A stretch of DNA of 64,000 nt, taken from contig NZ_JARXYZ010000012.1 in the NCBI RefSeq assembly GCF_029894125.1, forward strand, positions 62,001 to 126,000, given 5' to 3'. Below the pieces are notes generated by a model. The model made no database searches, was not told the DNA's origin, and saw nothing but the letters and a program-made list of their open reading frames with translations. Of this stretch, positions 42,730 through 51,221 are shown in pieces (positions within the stretch are counted from its first letter, which is position 1; each line of letters begins with the position of its first letter). This stretch comes from Kitasatospora sp. MAA19 (lineage in GTDB: Bacteria > Actinomycetota > Actinomycetes > Streptomycetales > Streptomycetaceae). Both the position numbers and the translations under genes were made by a program.

Positions 42730-43844
42730 CCCGGCCCGGCCCGGTCTCGCCCGGTACCCCGTCGGCCCACGGCCGCCGGCGTACCGGGCGCCCGGTCCCC
42801 CGGCGAACGGCCTGGTGCGGGCATGGTCGGTGCCGGGGCCGGTGCGGTCTGGGCCTGCGTGCCCCAGCGGCGGGCCAGGACGGCGCAGACCATCAGTTGC
42901 AGTTGGTGGAAGAGCATCAGGGGCAGCACCATCAGACCGGCCGCCGCGCCCGGGAAGAGGACGGCGGCCATCGGGACGCCGCTGGCCAGGCTCTTCTTGG
43001 AGCCGCAGAAGACGATCGCGATCAGGTCGCCCCGGTCGAACCCGAGCCGGCGGCCGGCCAGCAGCGTGGCGGTCAGGATCAGTGCCAGCAGCGCCGACTC
43101 CACCACGAGCAGCGCCGCCAGCCGGGGCAGCGAGAGCGTGCCCCACATCCCGCCCACCACGGCGGCGCTGAAGGCGCTGTAGACGACCAGCAGGATCGAG
43201 CCGCGGTCGACCAGTCCGAGGACGGAACGGTGGCGGGCCATCCGGGCGGCGATCCAGCGGCGCAGCAACTGGCCTGCGGCGAAGGGGAGGAGGAGTCGCT
43301 CGGCGATCTCCAGGACGGTGCCCGCCGAGATGCCGCCCCTGGTGTGCAGGAGCACGGCGGCGAGCAGCGGGGTCAGGAGGATGCCGAAGAGGCTGGAGAA
43401 GGTCGCGCTGCAGACCGCGGCGGCGGTGTTGCCGCGGGCGATGGCGGTGAAGGCGATCGAGGACTGCACGGTGGAGGGCAGCAGGGTCAGGAAGAGCAGG
43501 CCCTGGTAGAGCTGCGGTGACAGCACGTCCGGCACCAGCAGGCGGGCGGCCACCCCGAGCAGGGGGAAGAGGCCGAAGGTCACCGCCAGCACCGTGCCGT
43601 GCAGCCGCCACTGTTTGAGCCCCTCCCAGGCCTCCCGGGCGGAGAGCCGGGCACCGTAGAGGAAGAACAGGGCGGCGACCGCGCCGGTGGCGGCGTCCGA
43701 GACGGCCGGTGCGGCGGCGCCGCGGGCGGGGAGCAGGGCGGCCAGTGCGACGCTGCCCAGCAGGGAGGCGATGAAGGGGTCGACCCGGAGCCGGGTGGGG
43801 CGTCGGGACCTGCGGGAGCGCGGTGATCGCTTCGGGCGGGGCAT
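42726..43844 (-). CDS. Bile acid:sodium symporter-like transporter (SBF-like)
   Basis: A 372-aa membrane protein with about nine or ten hydrophobic segments. VFCGSKKSLASGVPMA is the signature of the SBF-like (YfeH/PF13593) branch, and LTLLPSTVQSSIAFT occurs in the first half. The family moves organic anions with sodium, but the substrate of this branch is mostly unknown. The N-terminus is very Arg-rich and the last 40 residues are Pro/Gly/Arg-rich and disordered. GGAGA lies close to the ATG. It is divergent from a LysR gene, the usual arrangement for LysR control. Confidence 0.87.
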   Translation of the reverse strand: MPRPKRSPRSRRSRRPTRLRVDPFIASLLGSVALAALLPARGAAAPAVSDAATGAVAALFFLYGARLSAREAWEGLKQWRLHGTVLAVTFGLFPLLGVAARLLVPDVLSPQLYQGLLFLTLLPSTVQSSIAFTAIARGNTAAAVCSATFSSLFGILLTPLLAAVLLHTRGGISAGTVLEIAERLLLPFAAGQLLRRWIAARMARHRSVLGLVDRGSILLVVYSAFSAAVVGGMWGTLSLPRLAALLVVESALLALILTATLLAGRRLGFDRGDLIAIVFCGSKKSLASGVPMAAVLFPGAAAGLMVLPLMLFHQLQLMVCAVLARRWGTQAQTAPAPAPTMPAPGRSPGDRAPGTPAAVGRRGTGRDRAGPG

Positions 43845-43933
43845 GGTTCTCCGCGGTGGCGGTGCGGTCGGGGGGCCACCTCAGCCTGCCGCCCGGCCGG
43901 GTGATTGTGAATCCCTCTGGCCGTGCTCACTGT

Positions 43934-43950
43934 CATCATGGTTCGTGATG
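43934..43950. promoter_or_regulatory. Inverted repeat between symporter and LysR genes
   Basis: CATCA and TGATG arms are separated by seven bases in the divergent gap between the symporter and LysR genes, a fitting place for LysR autoregulation. It overlaps a possible upstream ATG (43948) of the LysR gene, which is one reason to prefer the later GTG start. Confidence 0.35.
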
Positions 43951-43971
43951 GCGGCGGGTAGGGTGGGCCGG

Positions 43972-44850
43972 GTGTTCGATCCGGTCCAGTTGAGGTCCTT
44001 TCTCGCAGTGGCCCAGACCGGCGGCTTCACCAGGGCCGCCCAGCGGCTGGGGTTGCGGCAGTCGACGGTCAGTCAGCACGTGCGGCGGCTGGAGGAGGCT
44101 GCCGACCGGCGGCTCTTCCTGCGCGACACCCACTCCGTGCAGCTCACCAGCGAGGGTGAGGCCATGCTCGGCTTCGCCCGGACGATCCTGGAGGCGCACG
44201 AGCAGGCGGTCGGCTACTTCGCGCAGACGCAGGTGCGCGGGCGGGTGCGGTTCGGCGCCTCGGAGGACTTCGTGCACACCGAGCTGCCGCAGATCCTGCG
44301 GGGCTTCCGGCGGAGCAACCCCCAGGTCGACCTCGAACTCACCGTGGGCCTCAGCGCCGTGCTCTACGAGCAACTGGCCGACGGGCGGCTCGATCTGGTG
44401 CTCGGCAAGCGCCCGCCCGGCGGCGGCTCGCAGGGACGGCTGGTCTGGCGGGACGAGCTGGTGTGGACAGGGGCGGAGGACGTCCGGGTGGACCCGGCGG
44501 AGCCGCTGCCGCTGATCGTCTACCCGCCGCCCAGCTTCACCCGCGCCCGCGCCCTGGAGGTCTGCGAACGCGGTGGGCGGCCGTGGCGGATCGCCTGCAC
44601 CAGCACCAGCCTCTCCGGAGTACGGGCCGCCGCGCTGGCCGGCCTCGGGGTGGTGCCGCATGCCCGGAGCCTGGTCCCGGCGGGCCTGCGGGTGCTGCCG
44701 GACCAGCCGGGCCTGCCGGATCTCGGCACCACCGAGTTCGCCCTCACCACCGGACGCACCACGGCCCGCGGGCCGGCCCAGGTCCTGGCCAGAGCGGTCC
44801 TCGCGGACGCGTTCCGCCTGCAACGCGCGCCGGAGCGGTCGGAGCCGTGA
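43972..44850 (+). CDS. LysR-family transcriptional regulator
   Basis: A 292-aa LysR protein from GTG 43972 (FDPVQLRSFLAVAQTGGFTR); an in-frame ATG lies 24 bases earlier without a ribosome site. The winged helix (about residues 2-60) includes RLGLRQSTVSQHVRRLE. The effector domain (about 85-290) includes the periplasmic-binding-like lobes starting VRFGASEDFVHTELP. It is divergent from the SBF-like transporter and most likely controls it in response to the transported ligand. Confidence 0.88.
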   Translation: MFDPVQLRSFLAVAQTGGFTRAAQRLGLRQSTVSQHVRRLEEAADRRLFLRDTHSVQLTSEGEAMLGFARTILEAHEQAVGYFAQTQVRGRVRFGASEDFVHTELPQILRGFRRSNPQVDLELTVGLSAVLYEQLADGRLDLVLGKRPPGGGSQGRLVWRDELVWTGAEDVRVDPAEPLPLIVYPPPSFTRARALEVCERGGRPWRIACTSTSLSGVRAAALAGLGVVPHARSLVPAGLRVLPDQPGLPDLGTTEFALTTGRTTARGPAQVLARAVLADAFRLQRAPERSEP

Positions 44851-44996
44851 CCGGCGGGTGGCGCTACCCCGGTGCGGGCGGCGGTACCTCCAGGAGGCCG
44901 AAAGCTCCGTCCCACGCGGTGCGGGAATCGCGAACCTCGGCAGAATCGATGTGTGGGGCGGCCGCGCCGCAGGCGCCTACGTGAGAGGACCATGCC

Positions 44997-45260
44997 ATGC
45001 CCGACTTCCACCCGAAGCACGACCGTCTGATCGTCAAGCCGATCGGGGCGCCGACCGCGCAGGACCCGGAGACGTGGAAGGGCGAGGTGGTGGCGGTCGG
45101 GCCCGGCCGGCCGCTGGAGAGCGGCAAGCCGCACCCGGTGGACGTCAAGGTCGGCGAGAAGATCCTCTTCAACAGGCGCTCCGGATCGGAGATCGAGGTG
45201 GAGGGGGAGTCGTACGTCGAGCTTCCCGAGGACGAGGTCCTGGCACTCTCCGCGGAGTAG
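44997..45260 (+). CDS. GroES-like co-chaperonin (Cpn10 family)
   Basis: An 87-aa Cpn10-fold protein. KHDRLIVKPI at the start, KGEVVAVGPGRP in the middle and GEKILFNRRSGSEIEVEGES toward the end follow the GroES beta-barrel. The mobile loop is short (APTAQDPETW). It stands alone with no groEL beside it and no CIRCE element upstream, so it is probably a secondary, separately regulated copy, not the main groES. GAGAGG lies eight bases before the ATG. Confidence 0.82.
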   Translation: MPDFHPKHDRLIVKPIGAPTAQDPETWKGEVVAVGPGRPLESGKPHPVDVKVGEKILFNRRSGSEIEVEGESYVELPEDEVLALSAE

Positions 45261-45345
45261 CGAGCGGAGCAGGGCCCGGCAAGCGGAGTAGCAAGCGGAA
45301 CAGCAACAGGACTTCGGCCCCTGAGAACCCCTGGAGACCCCTGCC

Positions 45346-46791
45346 ATGACCAAGCACTCGCCGGCCCGGATCGGCGTGACCGGACTGGCCGTGATGGGCC
45401 GCAACCTGGCCCGGAACTTCGCCCGCCACGGATACCGCGTGGCCGTGCACAACCGCACCCAGGCGCGGACGACGGCCCTGCTGGAGGAGTTCGGTCACGA
45501 GGGCGACTTCGTGGCGACCGAGACCACGGAGGGTTTCGTCGCGGCCCTGGAGCGCCCGCGCCTGATCGTGATCATGGTGAAGGCCGGAGCGCCGACCGAC
45601 GCGGTCATCGACGAGCTGGTGCCGCTGCTCGACAAGGGCGACGTGGTGGTCGACGGCGGGAACGCGCACTTCCTCGACACCAGGAGGCGGGAGGCGGCCC
45701 TGCGGGAACGCGGGCTGCACTTCGTGGGCAGCGGGATCTCCGGTGGTGAACAGGGCGCGCTGGAGGGGCCGAGCATCATGCCCGGCGGTACCCCCGAGGC
45801 GTACCAGGTCCTGGGACCCCTGCTGGAGGACATCGCGGCCAAGGTCGACGGCAAGCCCTGCTGCACCCACGTCGGACCCGACGGCGCCGGCCACTTCGTC
45901 AAGATGGTCCACAACGGCATCGAGTACGCCGACATGCAGCTCATCGCCGAGGCGTACGACCTGCTGCGGCACGGATCCGGCCTGCAGCCGGACGCGATCG
46001 CCGAGGTCTTCCGGGCCTGGAACGGCGGGCGCCTGGAGTCCTACCTGATCGAGATCACCGCCGAGATCCTCGCCCACACCGATGCGGCGACCGGGAAGCC
46101 CTTCGTCGACATCGTGCTGGACCAGGCGGAGCAGAAGGGCACCGGCCGCTGGACGGTCCAGAGCGCACTGGAGCTCGGCGTGCCCGTGAGCGGGATCGCC
46201 GAGGCGGTCTTCGCGCGGGCACTGTCCGGCGGTGTGCCACTGCGGCAGGCGGGGCGGGGGCTGCCCGGCCCCACCGAGACCTGGCTCGACAGTGCGGCGT
46301 CCGACCGGTTCGCGGACGACGTCGAGCAGGCCCTGTACGCCTCCAAGATGGTGGCCTACGCCCAGGGCTTCAACGAGATCCAGGCCGGCAGCGCGGAGTA
46401 CTCCTGGCAGGTCGACCCCGGTGAGATGGCCGCGATCTGGCGTGGCGGCTGCATCATCCGGGCCCGGTTCCTGGACCGGATCAGGGCCGCCTACGAGGCG
46501 GACCGGGAACGTCCCACGCTGCTGACCGACGCGCACTTCCGGGAGGCGCTGGGCGCCGCGCAGTCGGCGTGGCGGCGGGTCGTCTCCACGGCGGCCCAGC
46601 TGGGCGTGCCCGCCCCCGGCTTCGCGACCGCGCTCGCCTACTACGACAGCCTGCGGGCGGAGCGGCTGCCGGCCGCGCTGGTGCAGGGGCAGCGGGACTT
46701 CTTCGGCGCGCACACCTACCGCCGGGTGGACCGGGAGGGCACCTTCCACACGCGTTGGGAGGCCGACGGCCGCCCGGAGGAACGGCGCTGA
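45346..46791 (+). CDS. gnd: 6-phosphogluconate dehydrogenase, decarboxylating
   Basis: A 481-aa enzyme of full family length that oxidises 6-phosphogluconate to ribulose-5-phosphate, CO2 and NADPH in the pentose phosphate pathway. The Rossmann motif is GLAVMGRNLARNFA, followed by VHNRT as expected for NADP use. The substrate-binding signature VGSGISGGEQGALEGPSIMP and the catalytic region KMVHNGIEYADMQLIAEAYD are intact, as is DQAEQKGTGRWT. It follows the GroES-like gene by 85 bases on the same strand; the gap contains short AAGCGGA repeats. No operon partner of the pathway is adjacent. Confidence 0.95.
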   Translation: MTKHSPARIGVTGLAVMGRNLARNFARHGYRVAVHNRTQARTTALLEEFGHEGDFVATETTEGFVAALERPRLIVIMVKAGAPTDAVIDELVPLLDKGDVVVDGGNAHFLDTRRREAALRERGLHFVGSGISGGEQGALEGPSIMPGGTPEAYQVLGPLLEDIAAKVDGKPCCTHVGPDGAGHFVKMVHNGIEYADMQLIAEAYDLLRHGSGLQPDAIAEVFRAWNGGRLESYLIEITAEILAHTDAATGKPFVDIVLDQAEQKGTGRWTVQSALELGVPVSGIAEAVFARALSGGVPLRQAGRGLPGPTETWLDSAASDRFADDVEQALYASKMVAYAQGFNEIQAGSAEYSWQVDPGEMAAIWRGGCIIRARFLDRIRAAYEADRERPTLLTDAHFREALGAAQSAWRRVVSTAAQLGVPAPGFATALAYYDSLRAERLPAALVQGQRDFFGAHTYRRVDREGTFHTRWEADGRPEERR

Positions 46792-46858
46792 GTCACCCGT
46801 CCGGCCCCACCCGGCGCCACCTCCGACAGCCCTGGAGGCACCCGCCCGGCCGACAGCC

Positions 46859-47962
46859 TTAGGCGAGGTGGTACTGGTCGGGGGAGGAGACCTGGCCGCC
46901 GAGCGCGGCGGCGGCCTGGCGCGCCCAGTACGGGTTGCGCAGGAGCTCGCGGCCGAGCAGGACGGCGTCGGCCCTGCCGGAGGCGAGGATGTCCTGGGCC
47001 TGGACGGGATCGGTGATCTGGCCGACGGCCGCCACGGGCATGCCGGTCCCGTTGCGTACCGCCTCGGCGAAGGGCACCTGGTAGTCGGGGCCGGCTTCGA
47101 TCCTGGCGTCGGGGACGAGGCCTCCGGTGGAGACGTCCATCAGGTCCACGCCGTGGGCCTGGAGTTCCTTGGCCAGCCGGACGGTGTCCTCCGACGTCCA
47201 CCCCTCGCGGCCGTCCTCCGGATTCTCCGTGAGCCAGTCCGTCGCGGAGACGCGGAAGAGGACCGGCAGCTCCTCGGGCCACTCCGAGCGGACGGCGTCG
47301 ACGACCTCCAGCGCGAAGCGGATCCGGCCCTCGAAGGAGCCGCCGTACGCGTCGGTGCGGTGGTTGCTGTGGGGGGAGAGGAACTGGTGGATGAGGTAGC
47401 CGTGGGCGCCGTGGATCTCGATGGCCTGGAAGCCGGCGTCGAGCGCGCGGCGGGCGGCCTCGGCGAACTGGCCGGCGATTCCACGGATCTGATCCACAGT
47501 CAGCTCGTCGGGCCTGGTCCGCGTCGACGTGAAGGGGATGGCGCTGGGGGCGACCGGCGTCCATCCGTGGGCTTCGTCCGGGGCGAGGGCGCGTCCGCGG
47601 TCGACCCAGGTGCGCTCGGTGGACGCCTTGCGGCCGGCGTGGGCGAGCTGGATGACCGGAACGGTGCCCTGCGCCTTCAGGAAGGCGGTGATCCGCCGGA
47701 AGGCCGTGACCTGGGCGTCGTTCCAGATGCCGAGGTCGTAGGGGGTGATGCGGCCTTCGGGGCTGACGGCCGTGGCCTCCGTGATGATCAGCCCCGTGCC
47801 GCCGGTGGCGCGTGCCGCGAGGTGGGCGAAGTGCCAGTCCGTCGGCACGCCGACCGCGTCGCCGTCCGGCGCGGCGCTGTACTGGCACATCGCCGCCATC
47901 CAGATGCGGTTGGGGGCGGTCAGCGTCCTCAGGCTGCAGGGGGTGAAGAGGGTGGTGCTCAT
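46859..47962 (-). CDS. namA: NADPH:flavin oxidoreductase, old yellow enzyme of the YqjM/NamA class
   Basis: A 367-aa FMN ene-reductase. It follows Bacillus YqjM over its whole length: AMCQYSA with the active-site Cys, GLIITEATAVSPEGRIT, QLAHAGRKAS with the FMN/substrate His, EIHGAHGYLIHQFLSP and GRADAVLLGRELLRNPYWA. The class reduces activated C=C bonds of enones and nitro compounds. ATG 47962 is supported by AGGAG six bases upstream; the frame extends further but lacks a signal. A promoter, TTGCAA-18-TATTGT, lies 130 bases upstream. A fragment of metE begins immediately beyond it in the opposite direction. Confidence 0.93.
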   Translation of the reverse strand: MSTTLFTPCSLRTLTAPNRIWMAAMCQYSAAPDGDAVGVPTDWHFAHLAARATGGTGLIITEATAVSPEGRITPYDLGIWNDAQVTAFRRITAFLKAQGTVPVIQLAHAGRKASTERTWVDRGRALAPDEAHGWTPVAPSAIPFTSTRTRPDELTVDQIRGIAGQFAEAARRALDAGFQAIEIHGAHGYLIHQFLSPHSNHRTDAYGGSFEGRIRFALEVVDAVRSEWPEELPVLFRVSATDWLTENPEDGREGWTSEDTVRLAKELQAHGVDLMDVSTGGLVPDARIEAGPDYQVPFAEAVRNGTGMPVAAVGQITDPVQAQDILASGRADAVLLGRELLRNPYWARQAAAALGGQVSSPDQYHLA

Positions 47963-48089
47963 GGCGGACTCCTGGTGGGGCGGATGGGCGGCATCCGGCC
48001 GTGCGGGGGCGGGGCGCCGGTCGTGAGGAGCGCGGGAGGTGTGGTGGGACACCCTCGCGAATGCTTGCAGGTGCACTTTGAATGACTCG

Positions 48090-48119
48090 ACAATAGTTGC
48101 ACACACCGATTAATTGCAA
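48090..48119 (-). promoter_or_regulatory. Promoter of the old yellow enzyme gene
   Basis: On the minus strand, TTGCAA (48114-48119) and TATTGT (48090-48095) are spaced by 18 bases, a good housekeeping match in an unusually AT-rich stretch. TTGCA/TGCAA form an inverted repeat across the spacer, a candidate operator. Confidence 0.6.
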
Positions 48120-48135
48120 GCGCGGCGTATTGTTC

Positions 48136-48609
48136 GGGCCGGCCCTGCGCGAGACCCTGCCGTTGCGCGCCGCCGACCGCCCGGCCTACCTCGACTGGGC
48201 CACCGAGTCCTTCCGCCTGGCGGCCTCCGGGGTCCGCGCGGACACCCAGATCCACACCCACATGTGCTACGCCGAGTTCGGCGCGATCATGACGGCGATC
48301 GACGAGCTCGACGCGGACGTCATCTCGCTGGAGGCCACCCGCTCGCACATGGAGGTCGCCGGGGAACTGGCCGAGGCCGGCTACCCGCGCGAGGTCGGCC
48401 CGGGCGTGTGGGACATCCACTCGCCGCGCGTCCCGAGCACCGAGGAGGCCGTCGAGCTGCTGCGCGCCGGGCTCGCGGCGATCCCCGCCGAGCGGCTCTG
48501 GGTCAACCCCGACTGCGACCTGAAGACCCGCGGCTGGCCCGAGAACCGGGCCTCCCTGGAGAGCCTGGTCGGCGCCGCCCGGCGACTGCGCGCCGAGCTC
48601 GCCGGCTGA
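48136..48609 (+). pseudogene. metE: 3' fragment of cobalamin-independent methionine synthase
   Basis: About 157 codons match the last fifth of MetE (full length about 750 aa). The match begins PALRETLPLR and includes IHTHMCYAEF (zinc ligands His and Cys), SLEATRS, IHSPRVPS and WVNPDCDLKTRGWPE (last zinc Cys). Everything upstream, including the homocysteine/folate N-terminal barrel, is missing; the frame instead runs into the promoter of the old yellow enzyme. With no start or ribosome site it should be non-functional. The fragment itself is free of frameshifts, so the truncation may be recent. Confidence 0.85.
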
Positions 48610-48718
48610 CCTGACGAAGACCGGGGCCGGGCGCGGCCCGAGCGCCGTGCCCGCCCCCGGTCACCGGGGCACCCCGCGCGGCCCACGAACGGGACGACGC
48701 GACCGTGGCGGCCAGCGG

Positions 48719-48976
48719 CCGGAGCCACCGCCGCCAACGCCAACAGCACCGGTCTGGCCACCGAGGCGCTGCTCGACGCCGGGCGCCTCGGGGCCGGGCT
48801 CAAGGGCTGGGGCCGGCTGGTGAAGTTCCAGCAGGGCTGCTCCGCCGGCCCCGCCGTGCGCGGCGCCGTGGCCTACGACGCGACCGGGTTCAACCAGGCC
48901 ACCGCCGTACGGGCCACCGCCCAGGCCGTGCTGGGCCTTCGGCGCCGGCGCCCAGCCGGGCGTCACCGCGCCCTGA
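48719..48976 (+). pseudogene. Remnant of a prenyltransferase/squalene-oxidase-repeat-like protein
   Basis: One frame reads ANANSTGLATEALLDAG, then QQGCSAGPAVRGAVAYD, then TAVRATAQAVLGL. That matches the C-terminal end of secreted streptomycete proteins with prenyltransferase/squalene-oxidase repeats. After LGL the reading continues as FGAGAQPGVTAP-stop only in another frame, so a frameshift is present. No upstream part of the gene is found; it sits directly behind the metE remnant. Family assignment is from recall of this pattern and is tentative. Confidence 0.4.
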
Positions 48977-48991
48977 CCCGATCCGGACGAT

Positions 48992-49025
48992 CCGGACGGG
49001 CCGATCGGCCGATCGGCCCGTCCGG
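48992..49025. terminator. 34-bp perfect palindrome
   Basis: Arms start CCGGACGGGCCGATCGG and are fully complementary with no loop. It begins 16 bases after the stop of the gene remnant, so it is probably that gene's old terminator. A direct repeat of ATCCGGACG precedes it. The space 48610-49132 otherwise holds only the remnant. Confidence 0.55.
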
Positions 49026-49132
49026 GTGGCGCTGGACGAGGAGCCGTGGTGCGGCTCGCCCCGGCTTGCGGCTCTCCGGGGCGAGCGTTTGAGTGGGGGT
49101 GGTACCGCCGGAATCGGAGACGAGGAGGCGCC

Positions 49133-49303
49133 ATGTCGCACCACAAGTCCAACAAGGACGTCGAGGGGAACCCGGACACCGGCCACGGGCGCGGCCTGCC
49201 GCGCCGCCCCGACGAGGAGGAACTCGAAGAGCGCACCGAGGAGGACCGCGAGGAGGTGGGCCTGCCCCCGGACCCGGACGCCCCGCCCGAGGACGAGCAG
49301 TAG
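49133..49303 (+). CDS. Small acidic hypothetical protein
   Basis: A 56-aa, very hydrophilic protein: MSHHKSNKDVEGNPDTG, a basic GRGLPRRP, then a Glu/Asp-rich stretch (DEEELEERTEEDREE) and a Pro/Asp tail. GGAGG lies four bases before the ATG, a convincing translation signal. Small charged proteins of this kind are common in streptomycetes and have no assigned function. It ends seven bases before the convergent VOC gene. Confidence 0.65.
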   Translation: MSHHKSNKDVEGNPDTGHGRGLPRRPDEEELEERTEEDREEVGLPPDPDAPPEDEQ

Positions 49304-49310
49304 ACCCAGG

Positions 49311-49736
49311 TCAGCCCTGCTTCCGCGGCTGGCTGAAGCGCACCATGTTGCCCGCCGGGTCGCGGAAGGCGCAGTCCCGGACGCCGTACGGCTGGTCCAC
49401 CGGCTCCTGCAGGACCTCGGCGCCCGCGGCGCGGATCCGCTCGAAGGTCGCGTCGCAGTCGTCGGTGCGGAAGATCACCCCGCGCAGCAGGCCCCTGGCC
49501 ATCAGGTCGGTCACCGCCTGCCGGTCGGAGTCGGCGGCGTTCGGGTCGGCGACGGGGGATTCGAGGACGATGTCCAGGTCCGGCTGCGCGGGCGAGCCGA
49601 TGGTCACCCACCGCATGCCCGCGTAGCCGACGTCGTTGCGCACGTCGAGACCCAGCGCGTCGCGGTAGAAGGCGAGCGCCTTGTCGTGGTCGTCGACGGT
49701 GATGAAGCACTGTGCAAGCGTGATGTCCATGCCCAT
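49311..49736 (-). CDS. VOC-family (glyoxalase/dioxygenase superfamily) protein
   Basis: A protein of about 141 aa with one vicinal-oxygen-chelate unit pair. CFITVDDHDKALAFYRDALG starts the first half, GVIFRTDDCDATFERIRAAG the second, and AFRDPAGNMVRFSQP closes it. Candidate metal ligands are present only in part, so it could be an enzyme or a binding/resistance protein. The start may be ATG 49736, ATG 49730 or GTG 49739; none has a clear ribosome site. It starts within a few bases of the AraC gene's stop, which suggests coupled translation. Confidence 0.8.
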   Translation of the reverse strand: MGMDITLAQCFITVDDHDKALAFYRDALGLDVRNDVGYAGMRWVTIGSPAQPDLDIVLESPVADPNAADSDRQAVTDLMARGLLRGVIFRTDDCDATFERIRAAGAEVLQEPVDQPYGVRDCAFRDPAGNMVRFSQPRKQG

Positions 49737-49740
49737 CACG

Positions 49741-50178
49741 CTACGGACCGGTGGGACCGCCGGCTTCTCCGTTCCTGATCGGTCGGGTGTAGACCTTGGC
49801 GACGCAGGCCGGGACGGCGGCGTCCGGCTCGTGGTCCCGGGCCCGGTACGCGCTCGGGGTCTCGCCGACCAGCTGGGTGAACCGCGAGCTGAACGAGCCC
49901 AGCGAGGTACAGCCGACCGCCATGCAGACGTCCGTCACGCTCAGGTCGCCGCGCCGCAGCAGCGCCTTCGCCCGCTCGATCCGGCGGGTCATGAGGTAGC
50001 CGTACGGGGTCTCGCCGAACGCCGCGCGGAAGCTGCGCGAGAAGTGGCCCGGCGACATCAGGGCGGTCCGGGCCAGCGCCGGCACGTCCAGTGGCTGTGC
50101 GTAGTCGCGGTCCATCCGGTCACGGGCCTGCCGGAGCCGGACCAGGTCGGGAAGGGGCACTCGGGACACCTGGGACAC
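49741..50178 (-). CDS. AraC-family regulator, DNA-binding domain only
   Basis: About 145 aa, consisting of the double helix-turn-helix of AraC regulators: LDVPALARTALMSPGHFSRS and RFTQLVGETPSAYR, with the signature SVTDVCMAVGCTSLGSFSS between. There is no separate sensing domain. Several GTG codons could start it (50214, 50208, 50178); I chose 50178 after GGCAGG. It is followed without a gap by the VOC gene, a common AraC-VOC pair in streptomycetes in which the regulator controls its partner. Confidence 0.83.
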   Translation of the reverse strand: MSQVSRVPLPDLVRLRQARDRMDRDYAQPLDVPALARTALMSPGHFSRSFRAAFGETPYGYLMTRRIERAKALLRRGDLSVTDVCMAVGCTSLGSFSSRFTQLVGETPSAYRARDHEPDAAVPACVAKVYTRPIRNGEAGGPTGP

Positions 50179-50294
50179 GCCTGCCACGGTACCGGCCCGG
50201 TCGGACACGGTCACGACGGTGCGGCGGCCACCGCGTGCGGTCGACGCGGCACTCGGCGTGCTCGGATGCCCTGGCCTGCCCCTATGCTGGCGCG

Positions 50295-50876
50295 ATGTCC
50301 AACAGCACAACCCCGACCCTGCTCTTCGTCATCGGCCCGGCCGCGGTCGGGAAGATGACCGTGGGCGGCGCGATAGCCGAGCGCACCGGTTTCAAGCTCT
50401 TCCACAACCACCTGACCATCGAGCCGCTGCTGCGGTTGTTCCGCTACGAGTCGCCGCAGTTCCAGCGCCTCAACCACGCCTTCCGCGAGCAGATCTTCGC
50501 CGAGGCCGCTGCCAGTGACCTGCCCGGCCTGGTGTTCACCCTCGTCTGGGACTTCGACGACCCCGAGGACGCCGCCCTGGTCGAGCGCTACGTGGCCCCG
50601 TTCCGCGAGCGCGGCGCGCGGGTGCTGTTCCTGGAGCTGTCCGGCGACCAGGCCGTCCGGCTGGAGCGCAACGCCGGCGAGTCCCGGCTGGCGGAGAAGG
50701 CCTCCAAGCGCGATCTGGAGTGGTCCAACGGAAACCTGGTCGGCATGGACGCCAGGTACCGGCTCAACTCGGTCGACGACTTCGCCCACAGCCCCGATGC
50801 GCACCTGCTGATCGACAACACCCACCTGGAGCCCGACGAGGTCGCCGAGCGGGCCGTGGCGCACTTCGGGCTCTGA
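50295..50876 (+). CDS. P-loop nucleotide kinase-like protein
   Basis: A 193-aa AAA/kinase-type protein. Walker A is FVIGPAAVGKMTVG. FKLFHNHLTIEPLL follows where small-molecule kinases bind substrate, and FTLVWDFDDPEDAA is the likely second strand. The C-terminal region has LLIDNTHLEPDEVAERAV. It resembles shikimate/gluconate kinase-like proteins of unknown substrate. No good ribosome site is visible, and transcription may be leaderless or start within the divergent AraC leader. No operon partner. Confidence 0.7.
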   Translation: MSNSTTPTLLFVIGPAAVGKMTVGGAIAERTGFKLFHNHLTIEPLLRLFRYESPQFQRLNHAFREQIFAEAAASDLPGLVFTLVWDFDDPEDAALVERYVAPFRERGARVLFLELSGDQAVRLERNAGESRLAEKASKRDLEWSNGNLVGMDARYRLNSVDDFAHSPDAHLLIDNTHLEPDEVAERAVAHFGL

Positions 50877-51221
50877 CCCGGATCGAGGCCGTTCCGGGCC
50901 GGGGGTGCAAGGGGGCGTCTTCGAGCATCCCGGCCCGCGCGGCGCGATCCGGGCTCGTATGCGAAACCGCGCGCTGAGGCCCGTCTGTGGACCCCCGTCT
51001 GCGCGCCGACGCTGGGGCACGCGCCGCGCCGCGCCGCGTTGTCGTCGGTCGCCGTTGGCCCTCGGCCTTCGGGCGGGAGACCGCCTTGCGGTGCGCGCTC
51101 CCCGACGCCGCCACGCCCGCGCTCCGGGCGGGCGGTGGGGGTTTGAGGACGAGCCCTACGGCCCTTCCGGCGCGGGGCGGCGGGAGGGCCGGTGCGGGGG
51201 TCTTCCGGGGGTGGCCAGGGG
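50877..51221. other. Non-coding gap
   Basis: These 345 GC-rich bases separate the convergent P-loop kinase and P450 genes. I see no gene with a start signal and no strong terminator; short GC-rich inverted repeats occur but none stands out. Confidence 0.5.

Noticed and set aside
44851..44996. CIRCE or SigR promoter upstream of the GroES-like gene
   Set aside because: No TTAGCACTC-type inverted repeat is present; GGGAAT occurs but no GTT lies at the required distance.
48097..48609. Intact small gene starting at 48097
   Set aside because: The first 13 codons lie in a promoter region and lack a ribosome site; the rest is only the last fifth of MetE.
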